In this document: positions 40,825 to 50,534 of the stretch, piece by piece
Layout of the letters: every line of letters starts with the position of its first letter
How positions within the stretch are numbered: position 1 is the stretch's first letter
Origin: Rhizobacter sp.
Lineage (GTDB): Bacteria > Pseudomonadota > Gammaproteobacteria > Burkholderiales > Burkholderiaceae_C
NCBI GenBank assembly: GCA_025350965.1
Contig: JANXWV010000135.1
Location: 62,001-126,000 of the forward strand
Direction: 5' to 3'
Length of the DNA stretch: 64,000 bases
Notes under the pieces: generated by a model
Told to the model about the DNA's origin: nothing
Database searches by the model: none
The model's input: the letters and a program-made list of their open reading frames with translations, nothing else
Made by a program: the position numbers and the translations under genes

Positions 40825-41658
40825 ATGATCTGGCAGACCACCCGATTCAGAATCGATCTGGCGCTGCCGAAAGTCATGGGCATCGTCAACGTCACACCCG
40901 ATTCGTTTTTCGATGGAGGCGCCCATGCCGATACGCGACGCGCCATCGCGCACTGCGAGCGCCTGCTGGCAGAGGGCGCCGACATGCTGGACATCGGCGG
41001 CGAATCCACCCGCCCCGGCGCGCGCGCGGTACCCGTCGACGAAGAACTCGCGCGGGTGCTGCCGGTGCTCGATGCGGCCATCACGCTGGGCTGCCCGGTG
41101 TCGGTGGACAGCCGGCATGCGGCAGTGATGCGCGCGGTACTCGACCGGGGTGCCGACATCATCAACGACATCAACGCGCTGCAAGCGCCGGGCGCGTTGG
41201 CCGTGGTCGCGGCTCACCCCTCGTGCGGCGTGTGCCTGATGCACATGCGCGGGTCGCCCGAATCGATGCAGGAGCGGCCCGAGTACGACGATGTTCTGGC
41301 CGAGGTCGGCGCCTTCCTGCGCGAGCGCAGCGCACAAGTGCAAAGCCTCGGCGTGGGCCGCGAGCGTATCGTGCTCGACCCCGGCATCGGCTTCGGCAAG
41401 AGCGTGGCGCACAACCTGGCGCTGCTGGCCCGGCAACCGGAGTTGCTGGCACTGGGCCACCCGCTGCTCGTGGGCTGGTCGCGCAAGTCGTCGCTCGGCG
41501 CGATCACGGGGCGGGACGTGACACAGCGCGGCCCGGCCAGCCTGGCGGCGGCGTTGGCGGCGGTGCAGCGGGGGGCGCGAATCGTCCGCGTGCACGATGT
41601 GGCGGCCACGGTCGACGCACTGAAGGTCTGGCGTGCCGCCGGCCTCGGGCCTCGATAA
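40825..41658 (+). CDS. folP: Dihydropteroate synthase
   Basis: 277 residues. Family signatures [18 protein letters not shown] and [15 protein letters not shown], then [39 protein letters not shown] and [15 protein letters not shown]. It condenses 6-hydroxymethyl-7,8-dihydropterin pyrophosphate with p-aminobenzoate, the sulfonamide target. Followed by glmM at 25 bp. The usual ftsH-folP-glmM order is kept. Confidence 0.97.
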   Translation: MIWQTTRFRIDLALPKVMGIVNVTPDSFFDGGAHADTRRAIAHCERLLAEGADMLDIGGESTRPGARAVPVDEELARVLPVLDAAITLGCPVSVDSRHAAVMRAVLDRGADIINDINALQAPGALAVVAAHPSCGVCLMHMRGSPESMQERPEYDDVLAEVGAFLRERSAQVQSLGVGRERIVLDPGIGFGKSVAHNLALLARQPELLALGHPLLVGWSRKSSLGAITGRDVTQRGPASLAAALAAVQRGARIVRVHDVAATVDALKVWRAAGLGPR

Positions 41659-41683
41659 TTCGAAGTCAGGAGACGAGCACGAC

Positions 41684-43012
41684 ATGAGCAGAACCTATTT
41701 CGGTACCGACGGCATTCGCGGCGCAGTGGGCCAGGCGCCCATCACGGCTGACTTCATGTTGCGGCTTGGCCATGCGGTCGGCCGCGTCCTCAAGGTGCGC
41801 GAGGCCAAGCCGACCGTGCTGATCGGCAAGGACACCCGCATTTCGGGCTACATGATCGAGTCAGCGCTCGAGGCCGGCTTTGCGTCGGCAGGTGTCGATG
41901 TGCTGCTCACCGGCCCGCTGCCCACGCCCGGCGTTGCGTACCTGACCCGCGCGCTGCGGCTGAGCCTCGGCGTGGTGATCAGCGCGTCGCACAACCCGTT
42001 CGCCGACAACGGCATCAAGTTCTTCTCGGCGCGCGGCCAGAAGCTGCCCGACGCGTGGGAGCAGCAGGTCGAAGCGGCGCTCGAGCAGCCCCCCCAATGG
42101 GTCGATTCCGCAGGCCTGGGCAGGGCGCGCCGGCTCGACGATGCGCGTGGCCGCTACATCGAGTTCTGCAAAGGGACCTTCAGCAGCGAACTGTCGCTGA
42201 AAGGCCTGAAAATCGTTGTCGATGCGGCGCACGGCGCGGCCTACCACGTGGCGCCGGACGTGTTTCACGAACTCGGCGCCGAGGTCATTGCCATCGGCTG
42301 CAGCCCCGATGGCACCAACATCAACGCCGGGTTCGGCGCTACGGCACCTGCAGCGTTGGTGGCTGCGGTCAAGGCGCATGGTGCGCACTACGGTGTGGCA
42401 CTCGATGGGGACGCCGATCGCCTGCAACTGGTCGATGCGTCGGGCCGTCTCTACAACGGCGACGAACTGCTCTACCTGATGGTGGCCGATCGCCTCGACC
42501 AAGGGCTGCCCGTGCAAGGCGCCGTCGGGACGTTGATGACGAACATGGCGGTCGAGTTGGCGCTGCGCGAGCGCGGCGTCGAGTTCGTGCGTGCCAAGGT
42601 CGGTGACCGCTATGTGCTGGAAGAACTTGCCGCGCGCGGCTGGCATCTCGGCGGCGAAGGCTCGGGTCACCTGCTTGCGCTCGACAAGCACACCACTGGC
42701 GACGGCATCGTCAGCGCTTTGCTCGTGTTGCAGGCGGCCAGCCGCACCGGCCGGACGATGGCGCAGTTGCTGGAGGGTGTGACGCTGTTCCCGCAGACGC
42801 TGATCAACGTGCGCCTGAAGCCGGGCGTCGACTGGAAGGCGAACCGGTCTCTGGCTGAGGCCGAGGTGGCAGTCAGAAAAGAACTGGGCGACGCGGGCAG
42901 GGTGCTGATCCGGCCCTCCGGCACCGAGCCGTTGGTGCGTGTGATGGTCGAAGCGCGCGACCCGACCCAGTCCAGGCGTTGTGCCGAGCGCATGGCCAAC
43001 ACGCTGCGTTGA
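41684..43012 (+). CDS. glmM: Phosphoglucosamine mutase
   Basis: 442 residues from ATG 41684. The start [16 protein letters not shown] is the GlmM signature; the phosphoserine loop is [14 protein letters not shown] (Ser102); the metal-binding loop is [10 protein letters not shown]; the sugar loop is [19 protein letters not shown] and the phosphate loop is [16 protein letters not shown]. It converts glucosamine-6-phosphate to glucosamine-1-phosphate for peptidoglycan and LPS. Slightly shorter than E. coli GlmM (445). The gap to the convergent fasciclin gene is 69 bp with no clear terminator. Confidence 0.97.
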   Translation: MSRTYFGTDGIRGAVGQAPITADFMLRLGHAVGRVLKVREAKPTVLIGKDTRISGYMIESALEAGFASAGVDVLLTGPLPTPGVAYLTRALRLSLGVVISASHNPFADNGIKFFSARGQKLPDAWEQQVEAALEQPPQWVDSAGLGRARRLDDARGRYIEFCKGTFSSELSLKGLKIVVDAAHGAAYHVAPDVFHELGAEVIAIGCSPDGTNINAGFGATAPAALVAAVKAHGAHYGVALDGDADRLQLVDASGRLYNGDELLYLMVADRLDQGLPVQGAVGTLMTNMAVELALRERGVEFVRAKVGDRYVLEELAARGWHLGGEGSGHLLALDKHTTGDGIVSALLVLQAASRTGRTMAQLLEGVTLFPQTLINVRLKPGVDWKANRSLAEAEVAVRKELGDAGRVLIRPSGTEPLVRVMVEARDPTQSRRCAERMANTLR

Positions 43013-43081
43013 AGAGGCCGCACCCGAGCCTCGCCGGCCCGGGCGCGTCTCGAGCGGTGTCAACCCGAGGTCAGGTCGATC

Positions 43082-43564
43082 TCAGCGCGCCGCCGGCACC
43101 AGAACCTTGTCGACGATGTGCACGACGCCGTTGGTGGCCTTCACGTCGGCCGTGGTCACGACGGCATCTTCCACGGTCACGAACGTGCCCGACTTCGACA
43201 GCGCGAGATTGCTGCCATCCACATTCTTGACCAACCCGTTCTTGACGTCGGGTGAGAGCACGGCACCCGGCAGCACGTGGTTCTTGAGCACAGCTTGCAG
43301 CCGCGCCTTGTCCTGAACAAGCGCCTGCAGCGTGGCTGGGGGAAGGGCCTTGAACGCGTCGTCGGTCGGCGCGAAGACGGTGAACGGGCCGGGGCCACTG
43401 AGCGTGTCGGCAAGCCCGGCGTCGCGGATCAGCTTCGACAGGGTCGACAACTGCGGCGTGGCCGCTGCCGTCTCCACGAGGTTCTTCGGAGCGGGAGTGG
43501 TGGCGCAGCCCGCAACCAGCAACAGGGCGACCAGCGGCGCAGCGAACGACATGAGTTTCTTCAT
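43082..43564 (-). CDS. Fasciclin-domain lipoprotein
   Basis: 160 residues from ATG 43564, preceded by GGAG. The signal MKKLMSFAAPLVALLLVAGC ends in a lipobox (VAGC, Cys20). The mature protein is one FAS1 domain: LSTLSKLIRDAGLADTL, then GPFTVFAPTDDAFKALP, LKNHVLPGAVLS and the closing GVVHIVDKVLVP. FAS1 domains mediate adhesion or bind small ligands. It is expected at the cell surface or in the periplasm. It is divergent from pstS, and the intergenic region carries PHO-box-type repeats facing this gene. Direct evidence for function is absent. Confidence 0.88.
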   Translation of the reverse strand: MKKLMSFAAPLVALLLVAGCATTPAPKNLVETAAATPQLSTLSKLIRDAGLADTLSGPGPFTVFAPTDDAFKALPPATLQALVQDKARLQAVLKNHVLPGAVLSPDVKNGLVKNVDGSNLALSKSGTFVTVEDAVVTTADVKATNGVVHIVDKVLVPAAR

Positions 43565-43604
43565 CGAGGTCTCCAGTGAACGACCCGCGCAGCTTAGGCA
43601 ACGT

Positions 43605-43644
43605 GCGTGACCGTCACGTGACAAGAACGTGACTCCCACGTGAC
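43605..43644 (-). promoter_or_regulatory. Four-unit 11-bp repeat array, PHO-box type, facing the fasciclin gene
   Basis: On the plus strand GCGTGAC and then ACGTGAC three times start at 43605, 43616, 43627 and 43638, exactly 11 bp apart with 4-bp spacers. Read on the minus strand these are GTCACGT repeats, like the 7+4 units that PhoB binds (TGTCAC-type). A possible -10 (TAAGCT) lies 8 bp beyond the last unit, at about 43591-43596, towards the fasciclin ATG. Confidence 0.65.
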
Positions 43645-43674
43645 CGGCGCGCGACGCAGGGAAGGGTTGCTGGG

Positions 43675-43692
43675 TGTCACAGCGGCGTCACA
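43675..43692 (+). promoter_or_regulatory. PHO box of the pst operon
   Basis: TGTCACA (43675-43681), spacer GCGG, CGTCACA (43686-43692): two PhoB half-sites with the correct 11-bp period. A -10-like TACATT (43702-43707) begins 9 bp later, so PhoB would sit in place of the -35 contact. It lies 58 bp before the pstS ATG. Confidence 0.8.
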
Positions 43693-43750
43693 AAGCGCCC
43701 CTACATTGCCCTCATTCCAATTGCCGGCACAACGCCGGAAAGGCGCTCAC

Positions 43751-44815
43751 ATGACGTCCAGCTTCTCGTTCAATTCCGCATTCCCCCTCGCCCGCTCGTT
43801 TACCTTTGTTGCGGTCTTCGCCGCATTCGGGGGAACGGCGTTGGCGCAAGACATCACCGGCGCTGGCGCCACGTTTCCTGCACCGATCTACGCCAAATGG
43901 GCCGATGCCTACAACAAGGCGTCGGGTGTTCGCGTGAACTACCAGTCGGTCGGTTCCGGAGCTGGCATCCAGCAGATTCGCGCCAAAACGGTCGACTTCG
44001 GTGCCTCCGACATGCCCCTCAAGGACGACGATCTCGCGAAGGACGGCCTGGTGCAGTTCCCGACCGTGATCGGAGGAATCGTGCCGGTCGTGAACATCAA
44101 AGGCATCGCGCCAGGCCAGATCAAGATGACGGGCCAGCTGCTCGGTGACATCTACCTCGGCAAGGTCACGAAGTGGAACGACGCCGCATTGACTGCCTTG
44201 AATCCGGGTGTGCCCTTGCCCGACGCCGCGATTTCGGTCGTGCGCCGCGCCGACGGCTCTGGCACCACGTTTGGGTTCACGAACTATCTGTCGAAGGTCA
44301 ATGCCGAGTGGAAGGCTAAGGCCGGTGAAGGCACTGCGGTCAACTGGCCGACGGGTGCGGGCGGCAAGGGCAACGAGGGCGTGTCTGCCTTCGTGCAGCG
44401 GCTGCCCAATTCAATCGGCTATGTCGAGTACGTTTACGCCAAGCAGAACAAGATGTCACACGTGCAGTTGAAGAATGCAGCTGGCAACTTCGTACAGCCC
44501 GACGACGAGAACTTCAAGGCCGCCGCCGCCGGCGCTGATTGGAGCAAAAGCTACTACCAGATCCTGACCGAGCAAGCTGGCAAGGACGCCTGGCCCATCA
44601 CCAGCGCGACCTTCATCCTGATGTACAAGAGCCAGGCCAAGCCGGTGAATGCGGCCGCGTCGCTGAAGTTCTTCGACTGGGCCTACAACAGCGGCGACAA
44701 GATGGCTGCCGAACTGGAATATGTGCCGCTGCCCGACAGCTTGAAGGCGCTGATCCGCAAGACCTGGGCCGACAACATCAAGGACGCAGCCGGCAAGGCC
44801 ATTGCATACAAGTGA
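43751..44815 (+). CDS. pstS: Phosphate ABC transporter, substrate-binding protein
   Basis: 354 residues from ATG 43751; upstream in-frame codons lie in the PHO-box region. The signal peptide (FTFVAVFAAFGGTALA) is cleaved before QDITGAGATFPAPIYAKW, the classic PstS start. Phosphate-ligand segments GAGATF, VNYQSVGSGAGIQQI, DFGASDMPL and RRADGSGTTF are intact. It is a periplasmic, high-affinity orthophosphate binder that delivers to PstC/PstA. Two hairpins in the 105-bp gap before pstC probably let PstS be made in excess. Confidence 0.97.
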   Translation: MTSSFSFNSAFPLARSFTFVAVFAAFGGTALAQDITGAGATFPAPIYAKWADAYNKASGVRVNYQSVGSGAGIQQIRAKTVDFGASDMPLKDDDLAKDGLVQFPTVIGGIVPVVNIKGIAPGQIKMTGQLLGDIYLGKVTKWNDAALTALNPGVPLPDAAISVVRRADGSGTTFGFTNYLSKVNAEWKAKAGEGTAVNWPTGAGGKGNEGVSAFVQRLPNSIGYVEYVYAKQNKMSHVQLKNAAGNFVQPDDENFKAAAAGADWSKSYYQILTEQAGKDAWPITSATFILMYKSQAKPVNAAASLKFFDWAYNSGDKMAAELEYVPLPDSLKALIRKTWADNIKDAAGKAIAYK

Positions 44816-44823
44816 GCTCCACG

Positions 44824-44873
44824 GCTCGCACCCACCGCGAGCGGCCAAGGCTGCTCGCAACCCGCTGCGGGTT
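44824..44873 (+). other. Two stem-loops between pstS and pstC
   Basis: GCTCGC (44824-44829) pairs with GCGAGC (44837-44842); AACCCG (44859-44864) pairs with CGGGTT (44868-44873). Neither has a T-run, so they are more likely mRNA-stabilising or processing structures than terminators. Confidence 0.5.
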
Positions 44874-44920
44874 GACAAGGTCGACAATCGCCGCTGAAGA
44901 GAACAAGCCGAGGAGAACCC

Positions 44921-45934
44921 GTGGCCGCCACCCTGCCTGCGACGCCTTACAACCCCGCCAAAGCGCTTAGCGAGTCGGGTGGCCGCCCACCCGCGCCACG
45001 TCGCCATTCGGCCTGGCCCGACGTGGTGTTCTCGGTGCTCGCGCACGCTGCGGCGTGGCTGACGCTGGCACTGCTCGCAGGCATCATCGGGTCGCTCGTG
45101 GTCGGCGCGATGCCTGCGATTCGCGAGTACGGCCTCGGTTTTCTCGTGCACAGCGAGTGGGACCCGGTGCAGAACAAGTACGGCGGCCTGGTGATGATCT
45201 ATGGCACGCTGATGACATCGGCCATCGCGCTTGTCATCGCCGTGCCAGTCAGTTTCGGCATCGCACTGTTCCTGACCGAGCTGTCTCCGGCGTGGCTGAA
45301 GCGGCCGCTAGGGACTGCCATCGAACTGCTCGCCGCAGTGCCATCCATCGTGTACGGCATGTGGGGGCTGCTGGTGTTCAGCCCGATCCTGTCGACCTAT
45401 GTTCAGCAGCCGCTGCAAACCGTCTTCGCCGGCGTGCCCGTGCTGGGCGCACTGTTCGCGGGGCCACCGGTGGGCATCGGCTTGTTGTCGGCCGGCATCA
45501 TCCTGGCGATCATGATCATCCCGTTCATTGCTTCGGTGATGCGTGATGTGTTCGAGGTCACCCCCACGCTGCTCAAGGAGTCGGCCTATGGCCTGGGCTC
45601 GACCACCTGGGAAGTGATGTTCAAGGTCGTGTTGCCGTACACCAAGACTGGTGTGGTCGGCGCCATCATGCTCGGCCTTGGCCGCGCACTCGGCGAGACC
45701 ATGGCGGTCACCTTCGTGATCGGCAACTTCAATCAATTGAACAGCCTGTCTCTGTTTGAGGCCGCCAACAGCATCAGCTCGGCGCTCGCGAACGAGTTTG
45801 CCGAAGCAGGTGATGGCTTGCACAAGGCATCGCTGATCTACCTTGGTTTGATCCTGTTCTTCATCACGTTCGTCGTGCTCGGCTTCTCGCGCCTGCTTCT
45901 GGCGCGCATGAAGAAGAGCGAAGGGGGTCGCTGA
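44921..45934 (+). CDS. pstC: Phosphate ABC transporter, permease PstC
   Basis: 337 residues from GTG 44921 with GAGGAGAA upstream. Six membrane helices: [21 protein letters not shown] at the first, then the binding-protein-dependent-transport permease domain with [29 protein letters not shown] and the EAA-like loop [26 protein letters not shown], which contacts PstB. It overlaps pstA by 1 nt. Confidence 0.96.
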   Translation: MAATLPATPYNPAKALSESGGRPPAPRRHSAWPDVVFSVLAHAAAWLTLALLAGIIGSLVVGAMPAIREYGLGFLVHSEWDPVQNKYGGLVMIYGTLMTSAIALVIAVPVSFGIALFLTELSPAWLKRPLGTAIELLAAVPSIVYGMWGLLVFSPILSTYVQQPLQTVFAGVPVLGALFAGPPVGIGLLSAGIILAIMIIPFIASVMRDVFEVTPTLLKESAYGLGSTTWEVMFKVVLPYTKTGVVGAIMLGLGRALGETMAVTFVIGNFNQLNSLSLFEAANSISSALANEFAEAGDGLHKASLIYLGLILFFITFVVLGFSRLLLARMKKSEGGR

Positions 45935-46806
45935 TGAGCGGCTTGTCGGTATCCATCGGTGCTGCCAAGCGGGCCAAGCACCGCCGCCGCAAGGTGGTGA
46001 ATGCCATCGCACTCGCGTTGTCGCTCGCGGCCATGGCCTTCGGCCTGGTATGGCTGGTGTGGATCCTGTTCGAGACGGTGCGGCTCGGCATCGGCGGCAT
46101 CAACCTGGCGCTCTTTACCGAGATGACGCCACCGCCGCAGGCCGAGACCGGTGGCCTGGCGAACGCTATCTTCGGTTCGCTCGCAATGGTGGGCCTGGCC
46201 ACGCTGATCGGAACGCCGGTGGGTGTTCTTGCGGGCATCTACTTGGCCGAGTACGGCCAGAAGGGCTTGCTCGGTACGCTCACGCGCTTCATCAACGACA
46301 TTCTGCTATCGGCACCGAGCATCGTGATCGGCTTGTTCATCTACGCGGTGGTGGTGGCGCAGGTCAAGAGCTTCTCGGGCTTCGCCGGCGTGCTGGCGCT
46401 CGCGCTGATCGTGATCCCGGTGGTCATTCGCACCACCGAGAACATGCTGTCGTTGATCCCGCCGGCGCTGCGCGAAGCGGCCTACGCATTGGGCACGCCG
46501 AAGTGGAAGGTCATCTCCAGCATCACTCTGAAGTCGGCCCGCGCCGGGGTGCTTACAGGCATCCTGCTCGCCTTCGCGCGCATTGCCGGCGAGACCGCGC
46601 CATTGCTGTTCACGGCACTGTCGAACCAGTTCTGGACGACGGACCTGAGTGGCCCGGTCGCCAGCTTGCCGGTCACGATCTTCAAGTTCGCGATGAGCCC
46701 GTACGAGAACTGGCAGAAGTTGGCCTGGGCCGGCGTTTTCCTGATCACCGCCAGCGTGCTCGTGCTGAACATCCTGGCAAGAACCTTTCTGCGCAACAAG
46801 AATTGA
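45934..46806 (+). CDS. pstA: Phosphate ABC transporter, permease PstA
   Basis: 290 residues. One N-terminal helix ([26 protein letters not shown]), then the permease domain with [35 protein letters not shown] and the EAA-like loop [26 protein letters not shown]. It pairs with PstC to form the channel. The start ATG shares its A with the pstC stop (TGATG), so the two are coupled. Confidence 0.96.
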   Translation: MSGLSVSIGAAKRAKHRRRKVVNAIALALSLAAMAFGLVWLVWILFETVRLGIGGINLALFTEMTPPPQAETGGLANAIFGSLAMVGLATLIGTPVGVLAGIYLAEYGQKGLLGTLTRFINDILLSAPSIVIGLFIYAVVVAQVKSFSGFAGVLALALIVIPVVIRTTENMLSLIPPALREAAYALGTPKWKVISSITLKSARAGVLTGILLAFARIAGETAPLLFTALSNQFWTTDLSGPVASLPVTIFKFAMSPYENWQKLAWAGVFLITASVLVLNILARTFLRNKN

Positions 46807-46820
46807 GACCGGAGCCCACG

Positions 46821-47606
46821 ATGGACACACGCGTCAACCTGCCCGTCACCGAGAAGGTCAAGCTCTCGGTTCGGAACCTGAACTTCTACTACAACCATTT
46901 CCATGCGTTGAAGAACATCAACCTCGACATCCCAGAGAAGAAGGTCACGGCCTTCATCGGCCCGTCGGGTTGCGGCAAGTCGACGCTGCTGCGCACCTTC
47001 AACCGCATGTTCGAGCTGTACCCCGAGCAACGCGCAGAAGGCGAGATCCTGCTCGACGGCGAGAACATTCTGAAGACGAAGGACGACGTGTCGTTGCTGC
47101 GCGCCAAGGTCGGCATGGTGTTCCAGAAGCCCACGCCGTTCCCGATGTCGATCTACGACAACGTCGCCTTCGGCGTGAAGCTGTTCGAGACGCTGCCGCG
47201 CATCGAGATGGACGAGCGCGTCGAGTGGGCGTTGAAGAAGGCCGCGCTGTGGAACGAAGTGAAGGACAAGTTGAACCAGAGCGGCTCGGGCCTGTCAGGC
47301 GGGCAGCAGCAGCGCCTGTGCATCGCGCGCGGCATCGCGATCAAGCCCGAGGTGCTGCTGCTCGACGAGCCCTGCTCGGCGCTCGACCCGATCTCCACCG
47401 GCAAGATCGAGGAGCTGATCCACGAGTTGAAAGTTGACTACACCGTCGTGATCGTCACGCACAACATGCAGCAGGCCGCACGCAGTTCCGACTACACGGC
47501 TTACATGTACCTCGGTGACTTGATCGAGTTCGGCCCGACTTCCGACTTGTTCATGAAGCCGAACAAGAAAGAGACCGAGGACTACATCACCGGGAGATTC
47601 GGCTGA
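46821..47606 (+). CDS. pstB: Phosphate ABC transporter, ATP-binding protein
   Basis: 261 residues from ATG 46821. [41 protein letters not shown] gives the A loop and Walker A (47-55); [20 protein letters not shown] is the PstB-type Q-loop; [32 protein letters not shown] the signature and Walker B; VTHNMQQA the H-loop. It drives phosphate uptake and, with PhoU, reports phosphate status to PhoR. All catalytic motifs are intact. Confidence 0.98.
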   Translation: MDTRVNLPVTEKVKLSVRNLNFYYNHFHALKNINLDIPEKKVTAFIGPSGCGKSTLLRTFNRMFELYPEQRAEGEILLDGENILKTKDDVSLLRAKVGMVFQKPTPFPMSIYDNVAFGVKLFETLPRIEMDERVEWALKKAALWNEVKDKLNQSGSGLSGGQQQRLCIARGIAIKPEVLLLDEPCSALDPISTGKIEELIHELKVDYTVVIVTHNMQQAARSSDYTAYMYLGDLIEFGPTSDLFMKPNKKETEDYITGRFG

Positions 47607-47625
47607 ACGCCGCAGGAGCTGACAC

Positions 47626-48333
47626 ATGACAGACAAGCATCTATCGACCCAATTCGACGCCGAACTCAGCGGCATCTCGACACGCGTTCTCGAGATGGGC
47701 GGCATGGTCGAGTCGCAAGTATCGCGAGCGGTCTACGCGCTGACGAACTTCAGTTCCGAGATCGCCTCCGACGTGCTGATGACGGAAGAGCGCGTGAACC
47801 AGACCGAGGTCGAGATCGACCGCGACCTGTCCACCATCATCGCGCGGCGCCAGCCCACGGCACGCGACCTGCGCCTGCTGATCGCCATCTCGAAGACCAT
47901 CGCGAACCTGGAGCGCGTGGGCGACGAAGCGGCGCGTATCGCGCGCACCGTGCAGCGGCTGGTGAACTCGGGCGTGTCGAGCCGCCTGCGCCTGCCGGTC
48001 AAAGACCTGGCCTACGAGGCCGAGTTGGCGGGCAGCCAGTTGCGCAAGGCGCTCGACGCGTTTGCACGGCTCGATGTCGAGAAGGCCGTCGAGGTGCTCA
48101 AGCAAGACGATCTGATCGACCAGGAGTTCGAGGGCCTGATGCGCAAGCTCATCACCTTCATGATGGAAGACCCGCGCACCATCTCGTCGAGCATCGACCT
48201 CGTGTTCGTGGCCAAGGCGATCGAGCGTGTGGGCGACCACGCCAAGAACCTGGCCGAGCAGATCATCTACATCGTCAAGGGCACCGACGTGCGCCACAAC
48301 TCGATCGGCGACGTCGAGTCGCTGGTCCGGTGA
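47626..48333 (+). CDS. phoU: Phosphate signalling protein PhoU
   Basis: 235 residues, all helical, two three-helix PhoU repeats. MTDKHLSTQFDAELSGISTRVLEMGGMVESQV and RVNQTEVEIDRDLSTIIARRQP begin repeat 1; repeat 2 carries IDLVFVAKAIERVGDHAKNLAEQIIY, with the acidic and His residues that bind metal clusters. It represses the regulon when phosphate is plentiful, by linking Pst to PhoR. 19 bp after pstB; phoB follows at 25 bp. Confidence 0.97.
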   Translation: MTDKHLSTQFDAELSGISTRVLEMGGMVESQVSRAVYALTNFSSEIASDVLMTEERVNQTEVEIDRDLSTIIARRQPTARDLRLLIAISKTIANLERVGDEAARIARTVQRLVNSGVSSRLRLPVKDLAYEAELAGSQLRKALDAFARLDVEKAVEVLKQDDLIDQEFEGLMRKLITFMMEDPRTISSSIDLVFVAKAIERVGDHAKNLAEQIIYIVKGTDVRHNSIGDVESLVR

Positions 48334-48358
48334 TGGCGGCTTCAGCGAAAGGAACCTC

Positions 48359-49072
48359 ATGAGCCGCGTCCTCGTCGTAGAAGACGAATCGGCCATTGCC
48401 GAGTTGATTTCGATCAACCTGCGGCATGCGGGCTTCGAAGTCACGATGGCCGCCAGTGCCGAGCAGGCGCAGGCGGCTGTCGACGGCGTGCTGCCCGACC
48501 TGATCATCCTCGACTGGATGCTGCCTGGCCAATCGGGCCTGGCGCTGGCCAAGCGCTGGCGCGGCGAGCAGCGTACCCGCGAGCTGCCCATCATCATGCT
48601 CACGGCGCGGGCCGATGAGGCCGACAAGATCGTCGGTCTCGACGCCGGTGCCGACGACTACCTGACCAAGCCGTTCTCGACCAACGAGTTGATGGCCCGC
48701 ATTCGTGCCGTGCTGCGCCGCAAGGCGCCCGAGGCGCTGGATGCGGCGGTGATGGTCGGCGCGCTCAAGATCGACCCCGCCACGCGCCGCGTCACGCGCG
48801 AGTCGAACGACGAAGTGCGCGAGGTCAAGGTCGGCGCCACCGAATTCCGCCTGCTGCACTTCTTCATGACGCACCCGGAACGCGTGCACAGCCGCGCGCA
48901 GTTGCTCGACCGGGTCTGGGGCGACCACGTGTTCATCGAAGAGCGCACGGTCGATGTGCACGTGAAGCGGCTGCGCGAGGCGCTCAGTCCGGTGCAGTGC
49001 GCCCACATGATTGAGACTGTGCGCGGTGCCGGCTACCGGCTGACGCAGCAGGTTCAGGCGGTACCGGCATGA
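48359..49072 (+). CDS. phoB: Phosphate regulon response regulator PhoB
   Basis: 237 residues from ATG 48359 with AAGGA upstream. The receiver domain has acidic residues Glu8 and Asp9, the phospho-acceptor Asp52 in PDLIILDWMLPG and the Lys in YLTKPFS. A winged-helix DNA-binding domain follows (GATEFRLLHFFMTHPERVHSRAQLLDRVWGDHVFIEERTVDVHVKRLREAL). It should bind the PHO boxes at 43605-43692. The family assignment is firm, supported by the operon context. Confidence 0.97.
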   Translation: MSRVLVVEDESAIAELISINLRHAGFEVTMAASAEQAQAAVDGVLPDLIILDWMLPGQSGLALAKRWRGEQRTRELPIIMLTARADEADKIVGLDAGADDYLTKPFSTNELMARIRAVLRRKAPEALDAAVMVGALKIDPATRRVTRESNDEVREVKVGATEFRLLHFFMTHPERVHSRAQLLDRVWGDHVFIEERTVDVHVKRLREALSPVQCAHMIETVRGAGYRLTQQVQAVPA

Positions 49073-49106
49073 AGACAGTGCGAACCGTGGGCAAGGCGAG
49101 CCGCCG

Positions 49107-50483
49107 ATGACATGGCTGCTGCCACGCATCCTCACCACGCTGCTGGCGATGGTGGTGGGCGGCGTGGCGGGTACGTTCGTGCAGCGCCGTGATGCGGTCG
49201 TACTGGGCGCGATGCTCGGTTGCGCCTTGGTGCTGGGCGCCATTGCCGTGCGCGATACCGTTCGAGGTTACGGCTTGCTCGGGTGGCTGCGCGGCTCGCA
49301 AGAGGGCGAGGCGCCGCGCCATGTGGGCCTGTGGGGTGAACTCGCTTACCGCATCGAGCGCTCGATCCGGCTGCGCGAGCAGCAAGCGCAGGCGGAACGC
49401 AACCGGCTCACGCAGTTCCTGGCCGCCATCGAGGCCTCGCCGAACGGCGTGATGTTGCTGGATGCAGGCGATCAGATCGAATGGTGCAACTCGCTGGCCG
49501 CTGACCACTTCAGCCTCGACCCGCAACGCGACCGCCGTCAGCCGATCACCAACCTTGTGCGGGCGCCGGCGTTCGTCGCCTACCTTCAGGCTGGGCGCTT
49601 CGATGAAGCGGTCGAGGTGCCTGACCCGCGCAGCAAGAGGGAACTCTCGGTGCTGGTGCGCGAATACGACGAAGGGCAGAAGCTCGTGCTCTCCCAAGAC
49701 ATCACCGAACGCGAACGCTCGGACGGCATGCGGCGCGACTTCGTTGCCAACGTGTCGCACGAGATCCGCACGCCGCTCACCGTGTTGTCGGGCTTCATCG
49801 AGACCATGGCCAACCTGCCGCTGACCGAGGTCGAACGCAAGCGCGTGCTGGTGCTGATGGCGCAGCAGGCCGATCGCATGGGCACGCTGGTGGCCGACCT
49901 GCTGATACTCGCCCAGCTCGAAGGCAGCCCGCGCCCCACAGCGGACAGGTGGGTCGCGCTCAAGCCGCTTCTCGACCGTGTGGCGGTCGACGCAAAGGCA
50001 TTGTCGGCCGGCCGGCACACGCTGGTGTTCCCGGCTGATACCGGGTTGCAAGTGGCCGGTGCTCAGGAAGAGTTGTTCAGCGCGATCAGCAACCTCGTCG
50101 GCAACGCCGTGCGCTACACGCCCGACGGCGGCACGATCAAGGTCAGCTGCGATGTGCAGGCGGACGGCGCCGGTGTGATTGCGGTGACCGACACTGGCCC
50201 CGGCATCGCGCGTGAACACCTGCCGCGCCTGACCGAACGCTTCTACCGGGTCGACGGCAGCCGCTCGCGCGACACGGGCGGTACCGGCCTGGGGCTGGCC
50301 ATCGTCAAGCACGTGGCGCAGCGCCACGGCGGCGAGCTCGACATTCAAAGCGAAGTGGGCAAGGGGTCGGTGTTCCGGCTCGTGCTGCCGGCGGTGCGCC
50401 TGCGCGGTGCCGCAGCGCTTCCCGCTGCGACACTTCCCGCTGCCGGCCAAACGGCAGCGGCCGACAGCGCCCTCGCCAGTTGA
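49107..50483 (+). CDS. phoR: Phosphate regulon sensor histidine kinase PhoR
   Basis: 458 residues. Two N-terminal helices with hardly any periplasmic loop (LTTLLAMVVGGVAGTFV, AVVLGAMLGCALVLGAI), a linker, a PAS domain (about 100-200), the HisKA domain with His218 in FVANVSHEIRTPL and the HATPase domain (NLVGNAVRYTPDGG, DTGPGIAREHLPRLTERFYRVD, GGTGLGLAIVKHVAQRHGG). It senses phosphate through PstB/PhoU rather than directly, and phosphorylates PhoB. The C-terminus is Ala-rich and low in complexity. Confidence 0.97.
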   Translation: MTWLLPRILTTLLAMVVGGVAGTFVQRRDAVVLGAMLGCALVLGAIAVRDTVRGYGLLGWLRGSQEGEAPRHVGLWGELAYRIERSIRLREQQAQAERNRLTQFLAAIEASPNGVMLLDAGDQIEWCNSLAADHFSLDPQRDRRQPITNLVRAPAFVAYLQAGRFDEAVEVPDPRSKRELSVLVREYDEGQKLVLSQDITERERSDGMRRDFVANVSHEIRTPLTVLSGFIETMANLPLTEVERKRVLVLMAQQADRMGTLVADLLILAQLEGSPRPTADRWVALKPLLDRVAVDAKALSAGRHTLVFPADTGLQVAGAQEELFSAISNLVGNAVRYTPDGGTIKVSCDVQADGAGVIAVTDTGPGIAREHLPRLTERFYRVDGSRSRDTGGTGLGLAIVKHVAQRHGGELDIQSEVGKGSVFRLVLPAVRLRGAAALPAATLPAAGQTAAADSALAS

Positions 50484-50534
50484 GCCTGCGCTCGACGCAG
50501 CGCCCGTCCATCGATTCCGCGCTCAGTCGCGCGG

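Noticed and set aside
44824..44873. Intrinsic terminator between pstS and pstC
   Set aside because: Neither stem-loop has a T-run, and pstC follows on the same strand with a good ribosome site.
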